Assembly (NCBI RefSeq): GCF_013003985.1
Contig: NZ_CP053073.1
Coordinates: 2,418,001 to 2,482,000 of the forward strand
Length of the DNA: 64,000 nt
Direction: 5' to 3'
Origin: Usitatibacter palustris
Lineage (GTDB): Bacteria; Pseudomonadota; Gammaproteobacteria; Burkholderiales; Usitatibacteraceae
In this document: positions 39,237 through 50,533 of the stretch, piece by piece
Layout: every line of letters starts with the position of its first letter
Position numbering within the stretch: the first letter of the stretch is position 1
Notes under the pieces: model-generated
The model's input: only the letters and a program-made list of their open reading frames with translations
The model's database searches: none
What the model was told of the DNA's origin: nothing
Made by a program: the position numbers and the translations under genes

Positions 39237-40304
39237 CTACAGGACGGCCGCCGGGTACGAGCCCAGCACCTTCATGTAGCCGGCAATGCGTTGGACTTCC
39301 TCGAGCGCGGCGGCCACGTTCGCGTCGGTGCGATGACCTTCGATGTCGACGAAGAAGAGGTAATCCCACAGCGCGACCCGCGAGGGACGCGACTCGAATT
39401 TGGTCATCGAGACACCGCGCGTGGCAAAAGGCGTGAGCATTTCGTACACGGCGCCGGCGCGGTTGCGCGCCGAGAGCACGAGCGAGGTCTTGTCGCGACC
39501 GCACGGCGTGGGCTCGTAGTCGCCGAGAATGAGGAAGCGCGTCGTGTTGTTGGGCTCGTCCTCGATGTTCGAGGCGAGGATCGTGTGGCCGTAGTGCTCG
39601 GCGGCCATGTCCCCTGCCACCGCGGCGGCGTTCACTTCGTCGGCGGCGCGGCGCGCGGCCTCCGCATTGCTCGACACCGCGATGCGCTCGGCATCGGGAA
39701 TGTTCGTGTTCAGCCACTCGTGGCACTGCGCCAGCGATTGGCTGTGGGAGAACACGCGGCGCACGCTCGCGAAGTCCTTCGCCGACTTGGACATGAGGTG
39801 ATGGTGGATCCGCAGGACCACCTCGCCGCAGACTTTCATCGGCGTATTGGGCATGAGGTCGAGCGAGCGGCCCACCGCCCCTTCCGTGGAATTTTCCACG
39901 GGCACGATGCCGAAATCGGCGGCGCGCGCTTCGACTTCGCGGAATACTTCGTCGATCGATGGCGCGGCAACGGCGTCCGCCGCCAGTCCAAAGTGCTTCT
40001 TCGCCGCGGCCTCGCTGAACGTGCCCTTGGGACCGAGGTACGCGACCGAGATCGGCCGCTCGAGCGCGAGGCAGGCCGACATGATTTCGCGGAAGAGGTA
40101 CGCCACCGTCTCGTCGGCGAGCGGGCCCGCGTTCGCACCCTTGATTCGCGTAAGCACCTTGGCTTCGCGCTCGGGCCGGTAGGCGTGGCCCACCTTGAGC
40201 GTGCCGATGGTGCGCGCGAGTTTCGCGCGCTCGTTCAATGCCGCGAGGATGCGATCGTCGATCGCATCGATGGATTCGCGCAGTCGGTCGAGTTCGCTGC
40301 TCAT
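39237..40304 (-). CDS. pheA: Bifunctional chorismate mutase/prephenate dehydratase
   Basis: A 355-residue P-protein for phenylalanine synthesis. Residues 1-~85 are an AroQ chorismate mutase (ELDRLRESIDAIDDRILAAL). Residues ~90-265 are prephenate dehydratase (SVAYLGPKGTFSEAAAKKHF, then FGIVPVENSTEGAVGRSLDL). Residues ~275-350 are an ACT domain with the ESRPSR phenylalanine-binding motif, so feedback inhibition is expected. It overlaps serA by 4 bases. Confidence 0.96.
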   Translation of the reverse strand: MSSELDRLRESIDAIDDRILAALNERAKLARTIGTLKVGHAYRPEREAKVLTRIKGANAGPLADETVAYLFREIMSACLALERPISVAYLGPKGTFSEAAAKKHFGLAADAVAAPSIDEVFREVEARAADFGIVPVENSTEGAVGRSLDLMPNTPMKVCGEVVLRIHHHLMSKSAKDFASVRRVFSHSQSLAQCHEWLNTNIPDAERIAVSSNAEAARRAADEVNAAAVAGDMAAEHYGHTILASNIEDEPNNTTRFLILGDYEPTPCGRDKTSLVLSARNRAGAVYEMLTPFATRGVSMTKFESRPSRVALWDYLFFVDIEGHRTDANVAAALEEVQRIAGYMKVLGSYPAAVL

Positions 40305-41497
40305 GAGCCAATAAGCGGAATGGGCCGGATCGAGAGGACGCCGTTGATGCGGGCGATGCGCTGCACCACTTCGGCGGAGGCTGCGCTGTCGAGATCGACC
40401 AGCGTGTACGCCATCTCACCCTTCGACTTGTTGACCATGTTGTGGATGTTGAGGCCGGCTTGAGCCATCGTAGTCGAAATCTGTCCGAGCATGTTGGGCA
40501 CGTTCGCGTTCGCGATCGCGATGCGATGCGGCGATTCGCGCGCCATCTCCACCGCCGGGAAGTTCACCGCGTTGGCGATCGTGCCGTGCTCGAGGAACGC
40601 GCGCAATTGCTCGGCCACCATCACCGCGCAGTTTTCCTCGGCCTCCTCCGTGGAGGCACCCAGGTGCGGAAAGGTGACGACGCCCGGATGGCCCTGCAGC
40701 GCAGGGCTCGGGAAATCGCACACGTAGCCGCGCATCCGCTTTTCCGCGAGCGACTCGAGCACCGCGGCCTCGTCGACCACGGCATCGCGCGAGAAGTTGA
40801 GGAGCACGAGACCCTTGCGCGCTCCGGCGAGCCGCGCCGCGTCGACGAGGTGGCGCGTCTTCGCGTTGAGCGGCACGTGCAGCGTGAGGAAATCGGAGGA
40901 CTTGAAGACTTCCTCGATGGAGGCGGCGCGGCGCACCGACGCCGGCAGTCGCCAGGCGTTGTCCACGGTGATCTCGGGGTCGTACCCCACGACCTTCATG
41001 CCCATGCGGATCGCCGTGTCGGCCACGAGCCCGCCGATGGCGCCCAGGCCGATCACGCCGAGCGTGCGGCCCGGCAGCTCGAATCCCGCGAACTGTTTCT
41101 TGCCGTCCTCGACGCGCTTGTCGAAGTCGTCGCCGGGCGCGAGCGATTGCGCGAAGCCCGCGGCCGGAACGAGGTTGCGCGCCGCAAGAAGCATCGCGGC
41201 GAGCACGAGTTCCTTCACGGCATTGGCGTTTGCGCCGGGCGCGTTGAAGACCGGAATGCCGCGCCGGGTCATCTCCTCGACCGGAATGTTGTTGACGCCC
41301 GCACCGGCGCGGCCAATGGCCTTCACGCTGGCCGGAATTTCCGCGAGCTGCAGCGAATGGGAGCGAAGCAGGATCGCGTCGGGGTCGGCCAGCGCCTTGC
41401 CGATGGCGAAGTGCGAGGCCGACAGGCGCTCGAGGCCCCGCGCGGAAATGGCGTTGTAGGTCGCGACGCGATAGGCGGCCGCCGCCGCCTCAGGCAT
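40301..41497 (-). CDS. serA: D-3-phosphoglycerate dehydrogenase with ACT domain
   Basis: A 398-residue D-2-hydroxyacid dehydrogenase that starts serine synthesis by oxidising 3-phosphoglycerate. It has AIGRAGAGVNNIPVEEMTRR, the NAD motif TLGVIGLGAIGGLVADTAIR, and LLNFSRDAVVDEAAVLESLA with the catalytic arginine in the FSRD segment and histidine in FPHLGASTEEAEENCAVMV. A C-terminal ACT domain (~residues 325-398, LGQISTTMAQAGLNIHNMVN) suggests serine inhibition. It lies between serC, the next pathway enzyme, and pheA, with overlaps on both sides. Confidence 0.93.
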   Translation of the reverse strand: MPEAAAAAYRVATYNAISARGLERLSASHFAIGKALADPDAILLRSHSLQLAEIPASVKAIGRAGAGVNNIPVEEMTRRGIPVFNAPGANANAVKELVLAAMLLAARNLVPAAGFAQSLAPGDDFDKRVEDGKKQFAGFELPGRTLGVIGLGAIGGLVADTAIRMGMKVVGYDPEITVDNAWRLPASVRRAASIEEVFKSSDFLTLHVPLNAKTRHLVDAARLAGARKGLVLLNFSRDAVVDEAAVLESLAEKRMRGYVCDFPSPALQGHPGVVTFPHLGASTEEAEENCAVMVAEQLRAFLEHGTIANAVNFPAVEMARESPHRIAIANANVPNMLGQISTTMAQAGLNIHNMVNKSKGEMAYTLVDLDSAASAEVVQRIARINGVLSIRPIPLIGS

Positions 41498-42576
41498 GGG
41501 CGCGCGCGAACTCTTGCATGAACGCGACCAGCGCCTCGACGCCCTCGACCGGCATCGCGTTGTAGATCGAGGCGCGCATGCCGCCGACCGAGCGATGGCC
41601 CTTGAGCTGCGAGAGCCCGCGCGCCTCGGCGAGCTCGAGGAATTTCGCGTCGTGCTTGTCGTCGCGCAGGCGGAACGGCACGTTCATCAGCGAGCGGTCC
41701 TCGCGATCGACCGGATTGGAATAGAAGTCCTGGCCGTCGAGGTAGTCGTAGAGAAGCGCGGCCTTGTGCGCGTTCACCTTCGCGATCCCTTCGAGCCCGC
41801 CGCGCGCGAGCAGCCAGTCAAAGGTGAGCCCCGCGAGGTACACGGAGAATGTCGGCGGCGTGTTGAGCATCGAGTCCGCATCGGACTGGAGCTTGTAGTT
41901 CATGACGTTCGGCGTGCCGGCCACGACCTCGCCCAGCAGGTCGGCCCGCGCGATCACCAGCACGAGGCCCGCGGGACCGATGTTCTTCTGCGCACCGGCA
42001 TAGATGAGGCCGTACTTCGACACGTCGAGCGGCTTCGAAAGGATGTGCGAGGACATGTCGGCCACGAGCGGAACGTCGCCCGTCTCCGGCGTCCAATGGA
42101 ACTCGACACCGCCGATCGTTTCATTGGAACAGTAGTGGACGTAAGCCGCGTCCTTCGAAAGCTTCCACGTCGATTGCTTCGGCGCGTAGGTGAAGTTACG
42201 GTCCTCGCTCGAAGCCGCGACGTTCACTTCGCAGAACTTCTTCGCTTCCGAGATGGCCTTCTTCGACCATTCGCCGGTGTTCACGTAGTCGGCCTTCTTC
42301 TTGCCGCGCAGGAGATTCATCGGCACGCCGGCGAACTGCAGCGTCGCTCCACCCTGCAGGAAGAGCACCTCGTGGGTGGCCGGAACGGCAAGGAGCTTGC
42401 GCAGCTTCGCCTCGGCTTGCGCGGCGATCGCCACGAACTCGGTGCCGCGGTGGCTCATCTCCATCACGGAGAGGCCAGCCTGGTGCCAGTTCACGAGCTC
42501 GGCTTGCGCCCGCTCGAGCACCTCCACCGGCATCGTCGCCGGTCCAGCGCCGAAGTTGTAGATGCGCTGCGCGCCG

Positions 42577-42590
<14 letters not shown>
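41490..42590 (-). CDS. serC: Phosphoserine aminotransferase
   Basis: A 366-residue PLP aminotransferase converting 3-phosphohydroxypyruvate to phosphoserine (and acting in pyridoxal-phosphate synthesis). It begins [20 protein letters not shown] and has [40 protein letters not shown] and the PLP lysine in [20 protein letters not shown]. The ATG at 42590 lies inside the 3' end of gyrA (14-base overlap). It overlaps serA by 8 bases, giving a serC-serA pair that supplies the substrate of the serine-consuming genes elsewhere. Confidence 0.95.
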
Positions 42591-45156
<2,566 letters not shown>

Positions 45157-45343
45157 GTGTGCTGGGTGCCCCTCGGACCCGACGGGGCCGCTAAGTACTT
45201 GTTATAAAGGCGCTTTTTGACGGCGGCGAAAGGAAAATCCTACCACAGTCAGGGGGGCTTTTCCAAACCCCGCGTGCTGACAGGGAGTGTGGCGAAAATG
45301 CAACTAACCGGGGGTAAGGTGTTGCGGAAAACACAGCCTTTGG

Positions 45344-45373
45344 TTGTCGAATCAAGAGCCCTTTGTGTATGAT
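45344..45373 (+). promoter_or_regulatory. Sigma70-type promoter for the OmpA-family gene
   Basis: TTGTCG (45344-45349) and TATGAT (45368-45373) are separated by 18 bases. The predicted start near 45380 leaves a leader of ~70 bases before the ATG at 45453. The remaining ~190 bases toward gyrA (45157-45343) hold no gene. Confidence 0.55.
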
Positions 45374-45452
45374 GTTGCGAGCAGTTTTAGGAACGGTCGA
45401 CAGAAAAAGCACAGCGCCAAACAATCACCTACATCCTCTTGGGAGTTCCCAT

Positions 45453-46088
45453 ATGAAGATTTTCTCGCTCGGAAAGCTGATCGCCGGTTCCGCCGTCATG
45501 GCGATTGCCGCCGGCTCGGCTTTCGCTGGCGTCACGCCGAATGCAACGGATTCCTCCGGCGCCCCGGTAAGGGACGCTTCCGGCAATTGCATCCAATCCT
45601 CCGGTATCAGCCACCCGGATTGCATGCCGAAGGCCGCACCGGCCCCGGCTGCTCCCGCAAGCCCGGCCTCTCCGGCGTCACCCGCAGCTCCGGCGGCTCC
45701 GGCTCCGGCGGCGAAGCCTGCCCCGGCCTCGGTTCGCCAGGCTGTCGTCATCCAGGCTGACGCCCTGTTCGACTTCGACAAGGCGGTCCTGCGTCCGGAT
45801 GGCAAGAAGAACATCGATGACGCGCTCGCGAAGCTCCGCGGCGTGGACCTCGAAATGGTCATCGCCACGGGCCACACGGACTCGGTCGGCAGCGATGCGT
45901 ACAACCAGAAGCTCTCCGAGCGCCGCGCTGCTGCGGTGAAGGATTACCTCGTGAGCAAGGGCATCGCCAGCGCGAAGGTCACGACGATCGGCAAGGGCGA
46001 GTCCCAGCCTGTCGCGACCAACAAGACCGGCGAAGGTCGCCAGAAGAACCGTCGCGTGGACATCGAGTTCAAGGGTGTTCGCCAGTAA
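45453..46088 (+). CDS. OmpA-family outer-membrane/peptidoglycan-associated protein
   Basis: A 211-residue protein. Signal peptide residues 1-~28 end AAGSAFAG. A short segment with two cysteines (NCIQSSGISHPDC) and an Ala/Pro linker (residues ~55-85) follow. The C-terminal OmpA domain (~residues 90-211) has LFDFDKAVLRPDGKKNIDDA and the peptidoglycan-binding ATGHTDSVGSDAYNQKLSER. There is no beta-barrel domain, so it is a periplasmic or outer-membrane-linked wall-tethering protein. The ATG follows TTGGGAG. It has its own promoter at 45344-45373 and terminator at 46108-46131. The gyrA/ompA divergent pair is common in betaproteobacteria. Confidence 0.92.
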   Translation: MKIFSLGKLIAGSAVMAIAAGSAFAGVTPNATDSSGAPVRDASGNCIQSSGISHPDCMPKAAPAPAAPASPASPASPAAPAAPAPAAKPAPASVRQAVVIQADALFDFDKAVLRPDGKKNIDDALAKLRGVDLEMVIATGHTDSVGSDAYNQKLSERRAAAVKDYLVSKGIASAKVTTIGKGESQPVATNKTGEGRQKNRRVDIEFKGVRQ

Positions 46089-46107
46089 GAGTCACTAGCC
46101 CGGCAGA

Positions 46108-46131
46108 AAACCCCGCTTCGGCGGGGTTTTT
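46108..46131 (+). terminator. Intrinsic terminator after the OmpA-family gene
   Basis: AAAACCCCGC-TTCG-GCGGGGTTTT, a 10-pair stem with a stable UUCG loop and a T6 tail at 46128-46133. It lies 20 bases past the stop codon. Confidence 0.92.
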
Positions 46132-46158
46132 TGTTCGTGCTTCCTGCACGGGAAACTA

Positions 46159-47475
46159 ATGCAGAACGTCGACACGCTGATCGTCGCCGCCCAGGTCCTG
46201 CCGATCGAACCGGAAGGGGTGGTCCTCACCGACCATGCCGTCGCGATCTCCGGCGGGAAGATCGTCGCGCTCGCGCCCGCGGCGCAGGCACTGGCGACGT
46301 ACTCGGCGAAGTCGGTCGTGCGCCTGGATCGGCACGTGCTGATGCCCGGACTCGTGAACCTGCATTGCCACGCGGCGATGACGCTCATGCGCGGGCTCGC
46401 CGACGACCTGCCGCTGATGGCGTGGCTGCAGGATCGCGTCTGGCCGGTTGAGGGCAAGCACGTCGGCGACGACTTCGTGCACGACGGCAGCCTTATCGCG
46501 GCCGCGGAAATGCTGCGCGGCGGCATCACGTGCGTGAACGACATGTATTTCTTCCCTGGGGCCACCGCGCGCGCGATGTTGCGCGCTGGAATGCGCGCGA
46601 CCCTGGGGATCATCGCGATCGAGTTCCCGAGCGCCTATGCAGCCGATGCGGCGGGCTATCTCGCCAAGGGCCTCGCGACCCGCGAAGCGTATCTCGGAGA
46701 GTCCACCCTCTCCTTCTGCCTCGCGCCGCATGCGCCCTACACCGTGGGCGACGAGACGCTGCGCAAGATCGCAACCCTCGCCGAGGAGCTCGACGTGCCT
46801 ATCCACATGCACGTGCACGAGACCCGCGACGAGATCGCCCAGGAAGTCGAGCGGCACAAGGTCCGGCCGCTCTGGCGGCTGCGCGGGCTCGGCCTTGTGA
46901 GCCCGCGCTTGATCGCGGTGCACGCGGTCCACCTCGATGATTCCGAGCTGGACCTCCTCGCTCGCGAAGGCGCGAGCGTGGCCCACTGCCCGGCATCGAA
47001 CCTCAAGCTGGCGAGCGGCATCGCTCCCGTTGCCGCCATGCTCGCGCGCGGCATCAACGTGGGCGTCGGCACGGACGGCGCCGCGAGCAACAACCGGCTC
47101 GACCTGTTTTCCGAGATGCGCCTTGCCTCGCTCCTCGCCAAGGGCGCCTCGGGCGAAGCACGCGTGCTCGATGCCCATGCAACGCTTCGCATGGCCACGT
47201 TGGGCGGCGCCCGCGCACTGGGCCTCGACAACGCCATCGGCTCGCTCCTCCCCGGCAAGTGGGCCGATCTCACCGCCGTGGAACTTTCGTCGCTGGAAAC
47301 CCTCCCTTGTTTCGATGCGGCCTCGCATATCGCATATGTCGCAGGACGCGAGCATGTCTCGCACGTCTGGGTCGGCGGCGAAGCGCGCGTGACCGAAGGC
47401 GAGCTGATCGGCATCGACGTCGCCACGCTGAAGGAAAAGGCCCTCTGGTGGAAACAACGCATCGTCCAGGCATGA
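46159..47475 (+). CDS. Amidohydrolase of the TRZ/ATZ family (MTA/SAH deaminase-like)
   Basis: A 438-residue metal-dependent deaminase. It has the metal ligands in [19 protein letters not shown] and [40 protein letters not shown], and the terminal aspartate motif [20 protein letters not shown]. This arrangement is typical of 5-methylthioadenosine/S-adenosylhomocysteine deaminases and related guanine or s-triazine deaminases. Its stop overlaps the ubiG start (ATGA). Removing S-adenosylhomocysteine beside a SAM-dependent methyltransferase (UbiG) makes chemical sense, but the substrate is not proven. Confidence 0.87.
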   Translation: MQNVDTLIVAAQVLPIEPEGVVLTDHAVAISGGKIVALAPAAQALATYSAKSVVRLDRHVLMPGLVNLHCHAAMTLMRGLADDLPLMAWLQDRVWPVEGKHVGDDFVHDGSLIAAAEMLRGGITCVNDMYFFPGATARAMLRAGMRATLGIIAIEFPSAYAADAAGYLAKGLATREAYLGESTLSFCLAPHAPYTVGDETLRKIATLAEELDVPIHMHVHETRDEIAQEVERHKVRPLWRLRGLGLVSPRLIAVHAVHLDDSELDLLAREGASVAHCPASNLKLASGIAPVAAMLARGINVGVGTDGAASNNRLDLFSEMRLASLLAKGASGEARVLDAHATLRMATLGGARALGLDNAIGSLLPGKWADLTAVELSSLETLPCFDAASHIAYVAGREHVSHVWVGGEARVTEGELIGIDVATLKEKALWWKQRIVQA

Positions 47476-48182
47476 GCACCGGCGCCAACGTCGATCCCGG
47501 CGAGCTGGCGAAATTCAGCGCGCTCGCCCATCGCTGGTGGGACCCCACGAGCGAATTCCGGCCGCTGCACGAAATCAACCCGCTGCGCCTGGGCCACATC
47601 GAAACTCTCGTCGGCGGGCTCGCCGGCAAGCGCGTGCTCGATGTCGGTTGCGGCGGCGGAATCCTCAGCGAAGCGATGGCCGTGCGCGGAGCGCGCGTCA
47701 CGGGCATCGATCTCGCCGAGAAGCCGCTGAAGGTCGCCATGCTCCACCGCCTGGAGACGGGGGTGGAAGTCGACTATCGACTCGTCCCCGCCGAACAGAT
47801 CGCCGATGAGATGCCCGCGGCGTTCGACGTCGTCACGTGCATGGAGATGCTCGAGCACGTGCCGGATCCGGCCAGCATCGTTCGCGCCTGCGCGCGCGCC
47901 GTGAAGCCCGGTGGCTGGGTCTTCTTCGCGACGATCAATCGCAACCCCAAGTCGTTCCTCTTCGCGATCGTCGGCGCCGAGTACGTGCTGGGCCTCCTGC
48001 CCAGGGGCACGCACGAGTACGCGAAGTTCATCACGCCCTCCGAGCTTGCGCGCCACGGCCGTGCGGCCGGCCTCGCGCAGGCGGGCCTTGCCGGCATGAC
48101 CTACAACCCGATCACGAAGGTGTATGCGATCGGCGCGGACGTCGGCGTGAACTACATCCTCGCCACGCGCCGCGATGTTTGA
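47472..48182 (+). CDS. ubiG: Ubiquinone biosynthesis O-methyltransferase
   Basis: A 236-residue SAM-dependent methyltransferase that carries out both O-methylations in ubiquinone synthesis. It shows [20 protein letters not shown] with the UbiG N-terminal [10 protein letters not shown] motif, the SAM-binding [40 protein letters not shown], and the C-terminal [20 protein letters not shown]. It overlaps the deaminase by 4 bases and gph by 8; ubiG-gph pairing is common. Confidence 0.96.
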   Translation: MSTGANVDPGELAKFSALAHRWWDPTSEFRPLHEINPLRLGHIETLVGGLAGKRVLDVGCGGGILSEAMAVRGARVTGIDLAEKPLKVAMLHRLETGVEVDYRLVPAEQIADEMPAAFDVVTCMEMLEHVPDPASIVRACARAVKPGGWVFFATINRNPKSFLFAIVGAEYVLGLLPRGTHEYAKFITPSELARHGRAAGLAQAGLAGMTYNPITKVYAIGADVGVNYILATRRDV

Positions 48183-48852
48183 GGCCGTCCTCTTCGACCT
48201 CGATGGCACGCTCGCGGATACGGCGCCGGACATGGCCGCATCGCTCAACGTGCTGCTCGAGAGCAAGGGACGCGCGCCCGTCGAAGTGGAGACGGTTCGC
48301 CCGTTCGTCTCGCGCGGTGCGCGCGGGATGATCATGGCGGCTTTCGGGCTCACGCCCGAGCACCCCGATTTCCCCGCGCTGCGCGAGAAGTTCCTCGACA
48401 TCTATGCCGACAACCTCGCCGTCCACACGCGGCTCTTTCCCGGCATGGACCGCCTGCTCGACCGGCTCGAGGCCGAAGGAATCGCGTGGGGCGTGGTCAC
48501 CAACAAATTCGAGAAATTCTCCCGCCCGGTCATCGCGCACCTCGGCCTCGGGCTGCGCTCGCAAGTCCTGGTGAGCGGCGACACCTGCGCGCGACCCAAG
48601 CCCTTCGCCGACCCCCTGCTGCATGCCTGCGCCCACCTGGGCGTCGCCCCCATGAAATCCCTCTACGTGGGCGATGACGAACGCGACGTCCAGGCTGCGC
48701 GCGCGGCCGGCATGAAGGTGGTCGTCGCCGGCTACGGCTACCTCGGCGACGGTCCGCCCGCGATCCTCTGGGGTGCGGACGCGGTCGTCGATTCCGCGTT
48801 CGCCATCGGGCAATGGATGGGTCTCGCCGCCAACGAGGCCCACGAGGCCTAA
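48175..48852 (+). CDS. gph: Phosphoglycolate phosphatase
   Basis: A 225-residue HAD phosphatase. Motif I is [20 protein letters not shown], motif II lies in [16 protein letters not shown], and motif III/IV is [20 protein letters not shown]. It dephosphorylates 2-phosphoglycolate (from DNA repair or oxygenase side reactions) to glycolate, a glyoxylate precursor. That gives a possible link to the serine-glyoxylate aminotransferase at 4.2 kb. It overlaps ubiG by 8 bases. Confidence 0.92.
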   Translation: MFEAVLFDLDGTLADTAPDMAASLNVLLESKGRAPVEVETVRPFVSRGARGMIMAAFGLTPEHPDFPALREKFLDIYADNLAVHTRLFPGMDRLLDRLEAEGIAWGVVTNKFEKFSRPVIAHLGLGLRSQVLVSGDTCARPKPFADPLLHACAHLGVAPMKSLYVGDDERDVQAARAAGMKVVVAGYGYLGDGPPAILWGADAVVDSAFAIGQWMGLAANEAHEA

Positions 48853-48853
48853 A

Positions 48854-50026
48854 ATGACCCTCATGAAGCGCCGTCACTTCCTGCAGGCCCTCGCGGGCGC
48901 ACCGCTCGCGGCAACCCTTCCCGCGTTTGCGGCCGACACACCGCAGCGCCTGCTCGTGCTCGTTTACCTGCATGGGGGCAACGACGGCTACAACACGTGG
49001 GTTCCGTACACGGATTCGCTCTACTACCGCGTGCGCCCGAACATCGCTGTGCCACGCGACGCGGTCCTGAAGGTCACCGACAAGCAGGGCTTCCATCCCT
49101 CGATGGCGCCGCTCGTGCCCTTGCTCGAATCGCGCGAGCTGGCGGTGGTCCAGGGGATCGGCCTGCCGGGCGTCTCGCAGCAGCATTACCGCGACACGGA
49201 GATGGCATTCACCGCCTGCGATCTCGAGGAATACCGGACCGAGGGCTGGGTCACTCGTGCCCTCGCCCGTCGCGCCCTCGAGGAGTGGGCGATGGCCGAT
49301 GCGGTGGCCTTCGATCTGCTCGACATCCGCGAATCCGACCCGATGGGACCAATGCGCGGCCAGCGCCAGCGCGTGGTGCAGGTCCACCATGCCCACGAGC
49401 TGCTCGCCAAGCGCCGGATCTCCGATTGCGTGATCGATGCGAACCCGCGGGGTCGCGAGCGCCTTGCTCGCGGCGGCGATACGCTCGCCACCGTCACCCT
49501 GCGCACGAGCTTTCCCACGGACCCCTTCGGGCAAGCGGTGCGCGCGGCCGTGGAGCTCGCCTCGGTCGACCGCGGGATTCCGGTGATCCACCTCGCGCTC
49601 AACGGCCTCGACGGCGACAAGCATCATTCGGTCGACTGCCACTACGACCAGCTGAAGTACCACGGCAACGCGCTACAGCGCCTTTCCGAGGGCCTCGTCG
49701 CGCTGCGCTCGGGCCTGCGCGAAATCGGGCGCTGGGACGAAACGCTGGTCGCAACGTACGACGAGTTCGGCCGCTCGCCGATGGAAAACGAGAAGCAGGG
49801 CACGCACCACGGACAGGCCACGACGCACTTTGTGATGGGCGGGCGCGTGAAAGGCGGCCTCTACGGCGAAGCGCCCCCGGTGATCCGCGTGCACGAGATC
49901 GGCGGGCCCGAGCCGGTCATCGACACCCGGCGCCTGTGGGCCACGGTCGTGGAGCGCTGGTGGAGCGCCGACGCTTCCGGCCTCTTCGCCCGCCGCTACG
50001 CCCCCCTCGACCTCCTGTCCGCCTGA
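48854..50026 (+). CDS. DUF1501 family protein, Tat-exported
   Basis: A 390-residue sulfatase-like DUF1501 protein. The N terminus carries a twin-arginine signal (KRRHFLQALAGAPLAATLPA). The core begins RLLVLVYLHGGNDGYNTWVP, and later has VTLRTSFPTDPFGQAVRAAV, HLALNGLDGDKHHSVDCHYD and YDEFGRSPMENEKQGTHHGQ, with metal-ligand-like Asp/His residues. The family is widespread, often paired with DUF1800 genes, and its biochemistry is not settled; no DUF1800 gene is present here. It starts 1 base after gph and is the last gene before the tmRNA. Confidence 0.88.
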   Translation: MTLMKRRHFLQALAGAPLAATLPAFAADTPQRLLVLVYLHGGNDGYNTWVPYTDSLYYRVRPNIAVPRDAVLKVTDKQGFHPSMAPLVPLLESRELAVVQGIGLPGVSQQHYRDTEMAFTACDLEEYRTEGWVTRALARRALEEWAMADAVAFDLLDIRESDPMGPMRGQRQRVVQVHHAHELLAKRRISDCVIDANPRGRERLARGGDTLATVTLRTSFPTDPFGQAVRAAVELASVDRGIPVIHLALNGLDGDKHHSVDCHYDQLKYHGNALQRLSEGLVALRSGLREIGRWDETLVATYDEFGRSPMENEKQGTHHGQATTHFVMGGRVKGGLYGEAPPVIRVHEIGGPEPVIDTRRLWATVVERWWSADASGLFARRYAPLDLLSA

Positions 50027-50036
50027 CCTTGCAGCC

Positions 50037-50064
50037 GGGTCCGCCGGACCCCATCTAGTACAAT
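50037..50064 (+). promoter_or_regulatory. Short hairpin and -10-like element upstream of the tmRNA gene
   Basis: GGGTCC-GCC-GGACCC (50037-50051) follows the DUF1501 stop and may be a weak terminator. TACAAT at 50059-50064 is a good -10 for the tmRNA, whose mature 5' end lies 24 bases later, allowing a processed leader. No well-spaced -35 was found. Confidence 0.4.
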
Positions 50065-50088
50065 GACGCACTGAAATACCCCATTTAT

Positions 50089-50452
50089 GGGGGCGACATG
50101 GTTTCGACGTGGGTACTGAAGCAGTTCAGGGCATGCCGAGGCGTGGTTACCTCGTAAAAACAGCCGCAAGCTACATAAACGCAAACGACGACCGCTACAC
50201 TCTGGCTGCTTAATACCGGCCGGACTCTGCACCGGATTTCCATTGGTCCGGGCGGGTAAAACCGCAGCAGAGCCATACACAATGGATCGCCCTCCGCAGG
50301 GCCACTTTGCGGAGGGCTAAATCCAAGGTGGCTCGCCTTCGTCCAGCCCGCCTGCCGGCGGGACGGGGGTCAAATCAAATGGCGTGGCTACGCATGTAGA
50401 ACTGGCTGTGAACGTCTTGCGGACGCGGGTTCGATTCCCGCCGCCTCCACCA
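50089..50452 (+). ncRNA. ssrA: Transfer-messenger RNA (tmRNA), one-piece
   Basis: A 364-base RNA that rescues stalled ribosomes with SmpB. The 5' end GGGGGCG (50089-50095) pairs with CGCCTCC (50442-50448) to form the tRNA-like acceptor, followed by A and an encoded CCA (50450-50452). The 5' side continues ACATGGTTTCGACG, a hallmark of tmRNA. The 3' T-arm is GCGGGTTCGATTCCCGC. The tag reading frame starts at GCA 50181 and encodes ANDDRYTLAA, ending TAA at 50211-50213. Pseudoknot-like GC stems follow the tag. It is not a two-piece permuted form. Confidence 0.96.
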
Positions 50453-50533
50453 ATCGTGCCGGGGAGTCCAACGACTCCCCGGTTCCCTTTTCAGACGCCC
50501 GTGCCACGCAGGTCGTGGCTTACAATTTCCGTC

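Noticed and set aside
37395..40463. Open plus-strand frame of about 1020 codons across tyrA, hisC and pheA
   Set aside because: It is antisense to three well-supported genes, is rich in Arg/His/Ala with no domain motifs, and has no ribosome site at a credible start.
50380..50452. A separate tRNA gene at the end of the tmRNA region
   Set aside because: The T-arm and CCA belong to the tRNA-like domain of tmRNA; the matching acceptor half is at 50089-50095 and there is no anticodon arm.
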